DNA of 64,000 bases from Sphingomonadaceae bacterium 3R27E2-A (GCA_005503165.1 SCNT01000005.1:62001-126000); one strand, 5' to 3'; counted from the first letter of the stretch, positions 26,408-35,032 are shown. Numbers and translations: made by a program. The notes: generated from the sequence alone by a model not told the origin.

Positions 26408-27553
26408 ATGAACTTTGAGCTGTCCGATGAACAACGCATGGCGGTGGAAACCGTCCGCCGCTTTCTCGACAACAAGCTTGAGCCGGAAATCCGCCGGCAT
26501 GGGGAGCGGTTCATCCCCAAACCGCTCATGAAGGAATGGACTCAAGCACTGACCGGCTATGGCCATATTACCGCACCGCATCAGGAGCAATGGGGCGGGC
26601 TTGATATGGGATGGCTCACTCATCTGCTCATTTTCGAGGAGATCGCCTATTCCTCGCTCGATGTGGCCATACCCGGCTTCATCAACGCGGTTGGCGCAGA
26701 ACTCATCCGCCGCTTCGCCCCGGAGACGATCAAGCAACGCTATCTTGCCGACCTCGTCGCGGCCGAGAAGTTCGTTTCGCTCGGCATCTCGGAGCCCGAT
26801 GTCGGCTCGGACGTCGCCGCCATCAAGACACGCGCCGTACGAGACGGCGATTTCTGGGTCATCAATGGCGAAAAGACCTGGATCACCAACGGAGCCTACT
26901 CGGACATCTTCATCTGTACGTGCAAGACTGGCGAAAATGAAGTCACTCACATCCTGGTCGATCGTGACGAGAGTGAGTATGAGGTGCGCGATATCCAGAA
27001 GATGGCGCTCAACGGCCAATCGACTGCACAGATATTCCTGACCGAATGCCGCGTACCGGTGGCAAACACGATCGGCCGGGTCGGCGATGGATTGCGCAAT
27101 ACGTTGCAAGTGTTCGAGATTGCCCGCTGCCATATGGCGATGTGGAGTATCGGCATCGCACGGCGAGCAATGGATGAGGCGATCGCGTACGCTCGCGATC
27201 GCGCGCAGCATGGCAAGAAGATCGCCGGCCATCAGCTGATCGCCGACAAGATCGCCATCATGGCGACCAAGATCGACGCAGCCCGTCTGTTGACGCACCG
27301 GGCAATATCCCTCGTCCAGGCGGGCACGCGCGCAGAGACGGAATGCTCGATGGCCAAGTGGTACGCCACCGAAATGGCGATCGAAGCGACGCGCGATGCG
27401 CTTCAGATCCATGGCGGCAACGGCGTCACCCGCGAATTCATCGTCGAGCGGCTGGTGCGTGAGGCGATCATTTGCCCCATCCCCGATGGCACGACGGAGA
27501 TTCAAAAGCTTGTTGTTTCGCGCGCCCTGACCGGCATTCAAGCCTTTCGGTAA
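26408..27553 (+). CDS. acyl-CoA dehydrogenase
   Basis: The 381-residue flavoprotein starts M-N-F-E-L-S-D-E-Q-R, has the FAD/substrate motif (S-E-P-D-V-G-S-D then W-I-T-N-G) and the C-terminal H-G-G-N-G-V-T-R-E with Glu-containing R-L-V-R-E. It makes the 2,3-enoyl-CoA and passes electrons to ETF. The real start is ATG 26408; the frame upstream to 26186 overlaps the thiolase gene and is not coding. It is the first oxidation step of the encoded beta-oxidation. Confidence 0.92.
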   Translation: MNFELSDEQRMAVETVRRFLDNKLEPEIRRHGERFIPKPLMKEWTQALTGYGHITAPHQEQWGGLDMGWLTHLLIFEEIAYSSLDVAIPGFINAVGAELIRRFAPETIKQRYLADLVAAEKFVSLGISEPDVGSDVAAIKTRAVRDGDFWVINGEKTWITNGAYSDIFICTCKTGENEVTHILVDRDESEYEVRDIQKMALNGQSTAQIFLTECRVPVANTIGRVGDGLRNTLQVFEIARCHMAMWSIGIARRAMDEAIAYARDRAQHGKKIAGHQLIADKIAIMATKIDAARLLTHRAISLVQAGTRAETECSMAKWYATEMAIEATRDALQIHGGNGVTREFIVERLVREAIICPIPDGTTEIQKLVVSRALTGIQAFR

Positions 27554-27658
27554 GGCTCAGACGAAAACGACAGCGTCGACGGAAATGGAGCCGCGTGCCT
27601 GACTCGCACAGGATCAAATGCGCAGATGCGTCGCTCAGGTAAAAGAGGCAGACAAGCG

Positions 27659-28561
27659 ATGGACGAAGAGCTTCGTTTCGATGGCAGGGTAGTGGTTGTG
27701 ACCGGAGCCGGAGGCGGACTTGGGCGCCAGTACGCGCTGATGTTTGGCGGGCGCGGAGCCAAGGTGGTGGTGAATGATCTGGGTGGCGACGAGAAAGGGA
27801 GCGGCAGCTGCTCCACAGCCGCTGACAATGTGGTCGACGAAATTCGAGCCACGGGCGGTCAGGCGGTGGCAAATTATGCGTCGGTCGAGGAGGGCGCGCT
27901 GATCATCCAAGCCGCGCTTGACAACTTCGGAACCGTTGACGTCGTCATCAACAATGCCGGCATCCTGCGCGATGTGAGCTTCCACAAAATGACCGACGAA
28001 GACTGGACACTGCTTCAGCGGGTCCATCTGAATGGGACGCGGGCAGTGACGCAGGCAGCATGGCCGATACTGCGCGACAAGGGCTATGGCCGCATCGTCA
28101 TGACCACGTCTGCAGCCGCAATCTACGGCAACTTCGGTCAGGCCAACTATGCCGCAGCCAAGCTCGGAATATTGGGGCTTGCGAACGCGCTGGCGGAGGA
28201 GGGGCGGTCCAGAAACATCCAGGTTAATACGATCGCCCCAATCGCCGCATCGCGTATGACCGCGACCGCCTTTCCACAAGAGTTTCTCGCCAATCTCAGA
28301 GCGGAAGCGATCAGTCCATTGGTCGGTTGGCTTGCGCACGAGAATTGCAGCGAAACCAAAGGGCTTTTTGAAGTTGGAGCCGGCTATATCGCCAAGCTTA
28401 GGTGGGAGCGCGCGCTTGGGCACGCCTTCGGAGCGGACAGGGCGTTCACGCTCGATGATGTCGCCCGGCACTGGGGTAGAATTGTCGACTTCACGGATGC
28501 CGAGCACCCGCTCGGGCTGAATGACAGCCTTGAGGCGGTAGAACGGGCGCTGAGAGCGTAA
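27659..28561 (+). CDS. SDR 3-hydroxyacyl-CoA dehydrogenase, HSD17B4-like
   Basis: The 300-residue protein has the Rossmann motif T-G-A-G-G-G-L-G (15-22), N-N-A-G (98-101), catalytic Ser151, Tyr164 and Lys168. The N-terminal run G-R-Q-Y-A-L-M-F-G-G-R-G-A-K-V-V-V-N-D-L matches the dehydrogenase domain of peroxisomal multifunctional enzyme 2. That enzyme oxidises (3R)-hydroxyacyl-CoA of branched and bile-acid chains. Beside an SCP2-type thiolase and a racemase-like CoA transferase, it points to a branched-chain beta-oxidation. No hydratase-2 or SCP2 domain is fused. Confidence 0.88.
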   Translation: MDEELRFDGRVVVVTGAGGGLGRQYALMFGGRGAKVVVNDLGGDEKGSGSCSTAADNVVDEIRATGGQAVANYASVEEGALIIQAALDNFGTVDVVINNAGILRDVSFHKMTDEDWTLLQRVHLNGTRAVTQAAWPILRDKGYGRIVMTTSAAAIYGNFGQANYAAAKLGILGLANALAEEGRSRNIQVNTIAPIAASRMTATAFPQEFLANLRAEAISPLVGWLAHENCSETKGLFEVGAGYIAKLRWERALGHAFGADRAFTLDDVARHWGRIVDFTDAEHPLGLNDSLEAVERALRA

Positions 28562-28648
28562 TCAACCCAATGAATTACCATGATATTTTTGAGCGGCCGT
28601 CGGGCTGCCGATGGCGTCGTGCCGCCGCCAGATATCGATGAGCAGCAG

Positions 28649-28680
28649 GAATAGTTCTGCAGCGAATTGAATTGGACGAC
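28649..28680 (+). promoter_or_regulatory. conserved promoter element, copy 3 (upstream of TonB receptor 3)
   Basis: The block GAATAGTTC..AATTGAATTGGACGA matches copy 1 at 27 of 32 bases and lies 63 bases before the receptor ATG. ATGAGCAGCA just upstream (28638-28647) is shared with copy 2, and the next 30 bases also resemble the copy 1 leader. Confidence 0.55.
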
Positions 28681-28743
28681 GGCCCTCAAATGCCGCCAAA
28701 CGGCATGAACTACACAATATCTCCTGGGAAGAGAGGATCAGCC

Positions 28744-30906
28744 ATGAGAGGATGTCTATTGGCGTCTGCCGCGTTGTTGTGCTCGGGAACAGCATTTGCC
28801 CAGGAAGCAACGCCCCAGGCGAACGACCAAACCGGGAGCGCCACGGAAGCGCTGGCTGAGGACATTGTCGTTACCGCCACCAAAAAGGGCTATGGCGAAA
28901 GCGTGCAGAAAGTACCGATGGCGGTCACGGCTTTTGGTGAAGCGCAGTTGGATGCCAAGTTCGTCCAGAATCTTCAAAGTCTGAGCTACGACGTTCCCAA
29001 CGTCCAGCTCGAGGATGTGGGTACGGCACCGGGCTATGCCAATTTCACTATCCGGGGCCTCGGCATCAACAGCACGATCCCATCGATCGACCCCACCGTA
29101 GGCGTTTTCACTGACGGTATTTACCTCGGCATCAACGCTGGTGTCGTGCTGGACAACTTCGACCTTGAGGGGATCGAAGTTCTGCGTGGACCGCAAGGCT
29201 TGCTTTTCGGTCGCAACGTTACCGGCGGTGCCGTGGTTGTGCGGACCACACGGCCCAGCTTCGATTTTGGAGCCAAAGCCAAGCTATCCATTGAAACGGG
29301 ACTGAAGAAGACCGTAAGCGGCACGGTTACCGGACCTATCGTCGATGACGTTTTGGCTGCCAAATTGGCCGTCTACTACAGCGACGACAATGGCTGGTTT
29401 CGCAACCGCTTCGACAATCGCAGCTTCGGTAAATCACATGACCTTATCATTCGCCCGGCACTTTCGCTCAAGGGTGGCGACCGCTTCCGAATGGATCTCC
29501 GCTATGAGCATGGCGATGTCGAAAGCGATGGAGCCCCTGTCCAGAGTCACGCGCTGTTTCCCCGCGACAGCTTCAGGTTTTCGATCAATTTCCCAGGTTT
29601 CTATGATGCCAAATGGGACCAGGCGATCGTGGAAACCAACATCGATGTCGGTCTGGGCGGAGGCGTCTTCACCAACATCGCTGGCTATCGGAAATTCCGA
29701 TCCTCCGCGGGCGCTGATATCGATGGAACACCACAGTCCTTCTTTCATGCCTTTTTCGAAATCGACCAGGATCAGCTCAGCGACGAACTTCGTTATGCCG
29801 GAAGGTTCGGTGACGTCGAATTGACAACCGGTCTATACTATTTTTCCCAGGATCTTCGTTACGCCGAGCTGCGGAATCTTTTGGGCGGTGCTCGGATCGT
29901 TTCCGGTGGGGGTACGCAAGACCAGACAACATGGGGCATTTTTGCTTCGACCGACTGGCATTTCACCGATACGCTGACCTTGAATCTCGGCGCGCGGTAT
30001 AGCTGGGAACGCAAAGCCGTTCGGGTCTCGGCCTTGCGCGCAAATGGTTGCAATCTAGACACGCTGATCTGTGCAACCAATTTCGCCGACGCGGCAAAAT
30101 GGCGAGGGTTTACGCCGAAAATCGGCCTTCAGTGGAAGCCGGATGACGACACGCAGATTTATGGCCTTTACACGCGCGGGTTCCGCAGCGGCGGATATAA
30201 TTTGCGCAACACCGATCCCGCTGTGCCGCCGGGGCCATTCAATCAAGAGACCCAGGACAGTTTCGAACTCGGCGCCAAGAAGCAATTCGGGCGCCACCGG
30301 ATCAACCTGGCGGCCTTCTACAATCGCATGAAGGACCTGCAGCGCGAGATCAACCTGCCCGGACCGCTTGGCGTCAGCCAGGTCATACGGAACACCGCCG
30401 ACGCCACAATCAAAGGCGTCGAGGCCGAGGGGCAGTTTTTTCTTTTGTCCAACCTCGTGATTTCGGGTCAGCTCGGCTACGTGAATGGCCAGTATCGCAA
30501 CGTCCAGTTCGACCTCAGCGGTGATGGCGTCATCAACGATGTGGATCGTGCGCTCAAATTGCCAAGGCTGTCGCCATGGACCTATGGCGTGGGGCTGACT
30601 TATGATCAGCAGCTTGGCGAATTGGGGACAGCAACGGCGCGTGTCAGCTTCACGCATCGCGACAAGGCGGCATTCACCGACAACAACGTCGGCTTCCTTC
30701 AGGGCGCCGATATGCTCGATGCGAGCCTCACATTGGCGACCGACAACAAGCACTGGCGCTTCTCCATCTATGGCCGAAACCTCCTGAATGAGGTGACGAT
30801 TGGCGGCGATACACCTTTGCCGGCGGCCTTCGGGGGCACGGGTGCAAGCCTTTCACCGCTAAACAGGGGGCGCGTCATCGGCGGAGAAGTGGCGATTAGC
30901 TTCTAG
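28744..30906 (+). CDS. TonB-dependent outer-membrane receptor (module 2, second)
   Basis: The 720-residue protein has a signal peptide (cleavage near A-F-A-Q-E), plug start D-I-V-V-T-A-T-K-K and V-L-R-G-P-Q-G-L-L-F-G-R-N, and a barrel ending V-A-I-S-F. ATG 28744 follows GAGAGGA. It is shorter than the receptor at 16578 but shares its upstream element, so the two are probably co-regulated. Two receptors in one cluster suggest either two substrates or uptake of related compounds. Confidence 0.93.
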   Translation: MRGCLLASAALLCSGTAFAQEATPQANDQTGSATEALAEDIVVTATKKGYGESVQKVPMAVTAFGEAQLDAKFVQNLQSLSYDVPNVQLEDVGTAPGYANFTIRGLGINSTIPSIDPTVGVFTDGIYLGINAGVVLDNFDLEGIEVLRGPQGLLFGRNVTGGAVVVRTTRPSFDFGAKAKLSIETGLKKTVSGTVTGPIVDDVLAAKLAVYYSDDNGWFRNRFDNRSFGKSHDLIIRPALSLKGGDRFRMDLRYEHGDVESDGAPVQSHALFPRDSFRFSINFPGFYDAKWDQAIVETNIDVGLGGGVFTNIAGYRKFRSSAGADIDGTPQSFFHAFFEIDQDQLSDELRYAGRFGDVELTTGLYYFSQDLRYAELRNLLGGARIVSGGGTQDQTTWGIFASTDWHFTDTLTLNLGARYSWERKAVRVSALRANGCNLDTLICATNFADAAKWRGFTPKIGLQWKPDDDTQIYGLYTRGFRSGGYNLRNTDPAVPPGPFNQETQDSFELGAKKQFGRHRINLAAFYNRMKDLQREINLPGPLGVSQVIRNTADATIKGVEAEGQFFLLSNLVISGQLGYVNGQYRNVQFDLSGDGVINDVDRALKLPRLSPWTYGVGLTYDQQLGELGTATARVSFTHRDKAAFTDNNVGFLQGADMLDASLTLATDNKHWRFSIYGRNLLNEVTIGGDTPLPAAFGGTGASLSPLNRGRVIGGEVAISF

Positions 30907-30964
30907 GCCATTTTCGAGGCGAGTGGAATCACCCGCCAACTCGGAAAATGCCCAAGATCAATTT

Positions 30965-31020
30965 GCTAGAGCATTTCCTGCCGGAAAGCCGGTTCCCACT
31001 TCTGCGCGAAATGCTCTAGC
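30965..31020. repeat. palindromic intergenic repeat
   Basis: Twelve-base perfect arms GCTAGAGCATTT (30965-30976) and AAATGCTCTAGC (31009-31020) enclose a 32-base loop with CCGGAAAGCCGG. This form of repeat (TAGAGCAT..ATGCTCTA) is scattered between genes in many alphaproteobacteria. It lies between the convergent TonB receptor and lysR genes and may act as a transcription end. Confidence 0.7.
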
Positions 31021-31070
31021 TGATCGCGACGGATGCAGCGGATTTCCGATCGCACCCCGCCCCCTTGCCG

Positions 31071-31985
31071 TTAATCCGATGGTGCGGTGCGCCATGCCTG
31101 ACGAACAAGGCTGACGAGCGCACGGCCAGCCGGTTTTACCTGCCAGCGGCTACGCACAGCATAACAAAGCGTCAATGGATCGAATAAACCGATTCCCTCC
31201 AAGGCCACGAAATTGGCGCGAAACCATGAGTTCTCGGTGAACTGTTTTGCAACCATCCCGATAGCATCGGATGTGGCAACGATCCGTCGAACCAATTGAA
31301 AATAGTCTGTCATGTGGATCCAGTCAGCGGGACGCTTACCGCTTTTTTCGTACATCTGCTGAATGATCGATGTGTAGGGTTCGGAAGATGAGGGCACTAC
31401 GAATTCGAACTGGACCAGCGGCTCCTTGCTGGTCGGGTTTATCCCCAGAATGGGATGATTGTTCCGCACAAAAGGCAGTATTTCGATCGAGGCGACCCGC
31501 TCGCACTTGAATTCCGGCCAGCGTGCAAAGGCCGCTTCAAGTCCAAAGGCGACATCGATATCGCCGCGCGACAGGAGTCGCACGCCCCTTTCGCTGTTGC
31601 CCGAAACGACTTCGACGCGCACTGCCGGATGGCGCCGCAGCAAAGAAACCAGAGGTTGGGTGAGCAACCAGTCGATTGACCCTGGGAACAGTCCGATTCG
31701 AAGCGGGCCCGCATAGGCGTCGGCGCGGCGGGCTGTATCTCCGAGTAGTTCAGCTGCGTCGGCAAGCAAGCGCGCTGCGCGATCGATAAATTCGCGTCCC
31801 TCCTCTGTCGGCATCGCGCCCCGTGAGGTCCGATGGAAAAGGGAATAGCCAAGATACCGTTCGAGTTCAGCGACACTCTTGGTCACCGCCGACTGCGTGA
31901 CACCAACCGCATCCGCTGCCCTGGAGAAGGAACGAAGCTGACCAACCGCGACGGCATGCTTGAGGCGAGAATCGAGCATGGACAT
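31071..31985 (-). CDS. LysR-family transcriptional regulator
   Basis: The 304-residue protein has the winged helix at about residues 5-65 (F-S-R-A-A-D-A-V-G-V-T-Q-S-A-V-T-K) and a periplasmic-binding-like effector domain (about 95-300). The Met at 31985 is chosen because LysR proteins begin a few residues before the helix (M-S-M-L-D-S-R); the frame upstream is non-coding. It is divergent from the CoA transferase gene. Its own promoter carries a weaker copy of the element found before three cluster units, which makes it the likely regulator of module 2. Confidence 0.9.
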   Translation of the reverse strand: MSMLDSRLKHAVAVGQLRSFSRAADAVGVTQSAVTKSVAELERYLGYSLFHRTSRGAMPTEEGREFIDRAARLLADAAELLGDTARRADAYAGPLRIGLFPGSIDWLLTQPLVSLLRRHPAVRVEVVSGNSERGVRLLSRGDIDVAFGLEAAFARWPEFKCERVASIEILPFVRNNHPILGINPTSKEPLVQFEFVVPSSSEPYTSIIQQMYEKSGKRPADWIHMTDYFQLVRRIVATSDAIGMVAKQFTENSWFRANFVALEGIGLFDPLTLCYAVRSRWQVKPAGRALVSLVRQAWRTAPSD

Positions 31986-31993
31986 GCCCCACA

Positions 31994-32025
31994 GGAATAA
32001 TTGCTCCAGAGAATGAATTAGGCGA
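31994..32025. promoter_or_regulatory. LysR-box-like site at lysR promoter (element copy 4)
   Basis: GGAATAATT..TGAATTAGGCGA keeps both ends of the shared cluster element at the same spacing (about 20 of 32 bases match copy 3). It contains the interrupted dyad TAATT (31998-32002) / AATTA (32016-32020). It starts nine bases before the lysR start codon, in the gap divergent to the CoA transferase, the usual place for LysR autoregulation. Confidence 0.45.
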
Positions 32026-32152
32026 ATCAAGGTCATTTTGCCAATCTTACTTTCGACACTGCCGCCCAGCACGACTGCAACCCGTCTCGAAATCTGGAGC
32101 GGCGAAACGGCCTGGATCAAAGCGCCAAGGTCTCAGACGCAGGTATGCCTGA

Positions 32153-33298
32153 ATGACGAAAACTGGTCCGCTTGCAGGCCTCAAAATACTCGAAATTGCG
32201 GGCATCGGCCCGGCGCCGTTTTGCGGAATGCTGTTGGCCGACCTTGGCGCCGATGTCGTCGTCATTGAACGCGTAAGCCCTAACTCCGAAAATATCGATC
32301 TTGGCAGCGGCGCCATTGTGAACCGCGGGAAACGTGTAATTGCCTTGGATCTGAAGTCCCCCGAAGGCGTCGCGCATGTCCTGGATCTCGTCCAAAGGGG
32401 CGATGTACTGATCGAAGGCATGCGGCCTGGGGTGATGGAGAGGCTCGGCCTTGGTCCCGAGGTTTGCCTAGCGCGTAACCCCCGCCTTGTATTCGGTCGC
32501 ATGACGGGTTGGGGGCAGCAGGGACCTCTCGCCCAAGCGGCCGGCCATGACATCAACTATATCGCGCTGTCAGGAGCCCTTTGGTATGCTGGGCATCCTG
32601 GTGAACCGCCAATGGCGCCGCCAAGCCTGGTAGGCGATATTGGGGGTGGAGCGCTTTATTTGGCCATCGGCGTCCTCGCAGCGGCAATGCACGCCCGGGA
32701 TACCGGGAATGGGCAAGTGGTTGACGCCGCGATCGTCGATGGGAGCGCTCACATGATGAACTTGCTCCTGAGCCTGAAGGCCGCCGGCCAGGTTGCCAGC
32801 ATACGCGGCTGCAGCATCCTTGACGGCCCTCACTGGTACTCGACCTATCGGTGCGCCGACGGGAATTTCATCTCAGTCGGATCACTCGAGCCCAAGTTCT
32901 ATGCGCTGCTTTGCAAAAAGCTGGGGTTGGCCGGCGATAGCAGTTTTGACGACGGCTATGATCGTGATGCCTGGCCCGAGCTCAAGCAGCGTTTTAGCGA
33001 GATATTCGCCATGCGGACACGGGAAGAATGGCGCGCACTGCTGGAAGGCAGCGATGCCTGCTTTGCCCCCGTGCTTGATCCGGACGAAGCGGCGCGCCAT
33101 CCTCATATGGCAGCGCGAGGCGTCTATCGGGAGATCGACAATATCCTTCAGGCAATGCCGGCGCCACGTTTTTCGGGCTCGTCACTACCGATCCCCGGAC
33201 CGATCCCGCTGCATCATGAAGATCCGAGTACAATTCGGCGGGGCTGGAGCAAACCGGACCGCTGCGGGATTACCGCCAGAACCGACTGTTGCGAGTAG
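32153..33298 (+). CDS. class III CoA transferase / alpha-methylacyl-CoA racemase-like
   Basis: The 381-residue CaiB/BaiF protein has N-terminal L-K-I-L-E-I-A-G-I-G-P-A-P-F and the G-W-G-Q-x-G-P-L-A-x-x-A-G-H-D-I-N-Y segment whose His and Asp serve as acid-base pair in racemases and whose Asp is the acyl carrier in transferases. The short length and GHDINY pattern favour alpha-methylacyl-CoA racemase. Beside SCP2-type thiolase and HSD17B4-like SDR, a racemase would fix the methyl stereochemistry before acyl-CoA dehydrogenation. Transferase activity remains possible. Confidence 0.85.
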   Translation: MTKTGPLAGLKILEIAGIGPAPFCGMLLADLGADVVVIERVSPNSENIDLGSGAIVNRGKRVIALDLKSPEGVAHVLDLVQRGDVLIEGMRPGVMERLGLGPEVCLARNPRLVFGRMTGWGQQGPLAQAAGHDINYIALSGALWYAGHPGEPPMAPPSLVGDIGGGALYLAIGVLAAAMHARDTGNGQVVDAAIVDGSAHMMNLLLSLKAAGQVASIRGCSILDGPHWYSTYRCADGNFISVGSLEPKFYALLCKKLGLAGDSSFDDGYDRDAWPELKQRFSEIFAMRTREEWRALLEGSDACFAPVLDPDEAARHPHMAARGVYREIDNILQAMPAPRFSGSSLPIPGPIPLHHEDPSTIRRGWSKPDRCGITARTDCCE

Positions 33299-33586
33299 TC
33301 GGTTGGCATGGTGGGCGGCCAGCGGCCCGACACGAACGGTGATTTCATAACTATGAACCAATGCGACGCTCCGCTTCGCTGCATTCAAATCAAAGGAGAC
33401 AACGACACACAGGCACGTCAAACTATCCGATGATTCCTGTACGCCACGCCGGAACGGCGATTGCGGACGTGTCCACGGGACGTTGTTCGCATCGTGATTC
33501 GCTCGGCGCTTGAAATCAATGCTCGCCCCGGATGTGACGACGCCGATGGGATTTCCACTGCGGCGGCCACGGCCAATGTCCTGGCG

Positions 33587-33656
33587 TGAGGGCTTCGGTC
33601 ATCGACCGATTCGACCGTCCGAATGCGGTCTTTTGGCGCGCCTGAGAATCCGCATC
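33587..33656. repeat. 70-bp structured direct repeat, right copy
   Basis: This is the partner of the copy at 16058-16127, same orientation and length. The second hairpin reads GACCGT-CCGAAT-GCGGTC, so the pair that is G-C in the left copy is A-T here, a compensatory change. It closes module 2 on the right. Confidence 0.75.
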
Positions 33657-33759
33657 AGAGTTGAGTGCGCGTTGTTCGGGAATCTCATTTAAATATTTGT
33701 AAAAACGTAATAATATAGATAATAACTCCAACCTGTATCCAGTGTGGAGTAATGGTCGC

Positions 33760-33779
33760 AGGGCGTGAACTTACGCCCT
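33760..33779. promoter_or_regulatory. dyad over the start region of the XRE gene
   Basis: Seven-base perfect arms AGGGCGT (33760-33766) and ACGCCCT (33773-33779) end one base before the ATG of the XRE regulator. The site may be an autoregulatory operator or an RNA hairpin that hides the ribosome site. No clear Shine-Dalgarno sequence is present outside it. Confidence 0.4.
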
Positions 33780-33780
33780 T

Positions 33781-34107
33781 ATGGATGCGTCGAAGTCCTT
33801 CAGTTTGAATCTCAGGAAATTGCGGCTTGCGATGCGCATCACGCAAGAAGCGCTCGCCCATGATGCGGGCACGAGCAGCTCTTATCTGAGTGCGATCGAA
33901 AATGGCCGGTCGAGCCCGACGCTGAAAGCAATGGAGCGGCTCGCGAAGGCACTCGGCGTCAATGCCGTCTATCTCTTGTCCGGCCGGATATCGATCTCGA
34001 TCGTTTCGGACGACGAACTGGAAATCGGCGCGATACTGGCGCGCCCGGCGGTGACGCTCCGGCGCCATCCGCACAAGCCGACGGGGCGGCCGAGCAAGAC
34101 CAAGTAA
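33781..34107 (+). CDS. XRE-family regulator of the ICE
   Basis: The 108-residue protein has a Cro/C1 helix-turn-helix at about residues 9-63 (L-R-K-L-R-L, then S-S-Y-L-S-A-I-E-N-G-R-S-S-P-T) and a basic C-terminal tail. The tail P-x-K-P-T-G-R-P-S-K-T-K is AT-hook-like. It is the first gene of the ICE control block and precedes luxR, so it probably represses excision or transfer genes, as small XRE proteins do in related ICEs. Its own start lies against a dyad. Confidence 0.82.
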   Translation: MDASKSFSLNLRKLRLAMRITQEALAHDAGTSSSYLSAIENGRSSPTLKAMERLAKALGVNAVYLLSGRISISIVSDDELEIGAILARPAVTLRRHPHKPTGRPSKTK

Positions 34108-34193
34108 ATCATCGGGGGCTGCACGCGCGTGGGCTGGAACCACGCGCCCGATAGACGCGCCCGCAACGCGCGCGTCGAAAGGAGTGCCCCTCG

Positions 34194-34940
34194 GTGCCGT
34201 TTCGCGACCTCGATGCCTATATTAAGCAGGCCAGGCGCGCGAACAGTGATCGCGAGCTGTTCAGTTGCAGCGAGGCCGCCGCACGCCAGCTCGGCCTCCC
34301 ATGGCTCGCGATCGTCCAGAGCATGGCCTTCTTTCAGCCCGGTGGGCGATATTTCCGCATGGACAATTTCCAGAGCTGGGGCGACGTTTTCGTCGCCGAA
34401 GGCTATTACCGCGACGATCCCGCCTTGCTCGCGGCGCGCTCGACAAGCCGGGCGTTCGGCTGGCACGAAATGGAGCGACTGCTGGGCGGCTTCACGCGGC
34501 GGCAGGCGCGCATCGTGCGCGAAGCCGCGCGTCATGGCCTGCGCAACGGCCTCACCGTTCCGATTGGCGTCGCCGGCGAGCCGCCCGGATGCTGTACGTT
34601 CGCAACGCGCGACGGGCAATTGCCGCCATCGCATATCTGCCGGATCGCGACGCTGATGGCGAGCGAGGCTTTTACCGAGGCGCGGCGCTTGCACGGCTTT
34701 CCGGCGCGCCGCCTGGAATTGCCCCATCTCAGCCCAAAGCGGCTCGAATGCTTTCGCTTGGCGGCGATGGGCAAGAGCGACGTCGAGATCGGGATCATGA
34801 TGCACATCGCGCCAACGACCGTGCGCACCTACATGCGCGACCTGCGCGAGCATTTCGGCATCTATTCCCGCGCGCAGCTCCCGGCGATCGCGCTCGCCTG
34901 CGGGATCGTCTGCATCGAGGAGATCGTCCCGCGCTTCTGA
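34194..34940 (+). CDS. traR: LuxR-family quorum-sensing regulator
   Basis: The 248-residue protein has the autoinducer-binding domain with conserved positions visible (Trp62, Tyr72, Asp75, Pro76, Trp90) and a C-terminal LuxR helix-turn-helix (about 178-235, L-S-P-K-R-L-E-C-F then T-T-V-R-T-Y-M). It should bind an acyl-homoserine lactone made by the adjacent synthase. The first codon is GTG 34194 with AAAGGAG upstream. Position in the ICE next to transfer genes suggests control of conjugation, as TraR does in ICEMlSym; symbol assigned by analogy. Confidence 0.87.
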   Translation: MPFRDLDAYIKQARRANSDRELFSCSEAAARQLGLPWLAIVQSMAFFQPGGRYFRMDNFQSWGDVFVAEGYYRDDPALLAARSTSRAFGWHEMERLLGGFTRRQARIVREAARHGLRNGLTVPIGVAGEPPGCCTFATRDGQLPPSHICRIATLMASEAFTEARRLHGFPARRLELPHLSPKRLECFRLAAMGKSDVEIGIMMHIAPTTVRTYMRDLREHFGIYSRAQLPAIALACGIVCIEEIVPRF

Positions 34941-35004
34941 GTAGGATCGCCGCATCCTCAATATTGACGACTGTTTGAACTCCGCATCTCTGCTCCTTTT
35001 GCGA

Positions 35005-35021
35005 CCGTTCACGTTGAACGG
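35005..35021. promoter_or_regulatory. 17-bp dyad before luxI (lux-box-like or RBS hairpin)
   Basis: Perfect arms CCGTTCA (35005-35011) and TGAACGG (35015-35021) are separated by CGT. The right arm overlaps the ribosome site GGGAG (35020-35024), which is eight bases before the luxI ATG. It could be the operator for the adjacent LuxR protein or a translation-limiting hairpin. Confidence 0.5.
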
Positions 35022-35032
35022 GAGCTACTGCT

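Larger units (their letters stand above)
33299..33780. other. gap between cargo and ICE control genes
   Basis: No gene is supported here. The stretch holds the right copy of the 70-bp structured repeat and then about 100 AT-rich bases with dyads before the XRE gene (ACTCCA at 33725 with TGGAGT at 33745, and AGGGCGT/ACGCCCT at 33760-33779). The change of composition near 33680 marks the border between cargo and ICE control region. Confidence 0.5.

Noticed and set aside
26351-27541. 396-codon minus-strand open frame over the acyl-CoA dehydrogenase gene
   Set aside because: Antisense shadow with no ribosome site; the plus strand encodes a complete flavoprotein.
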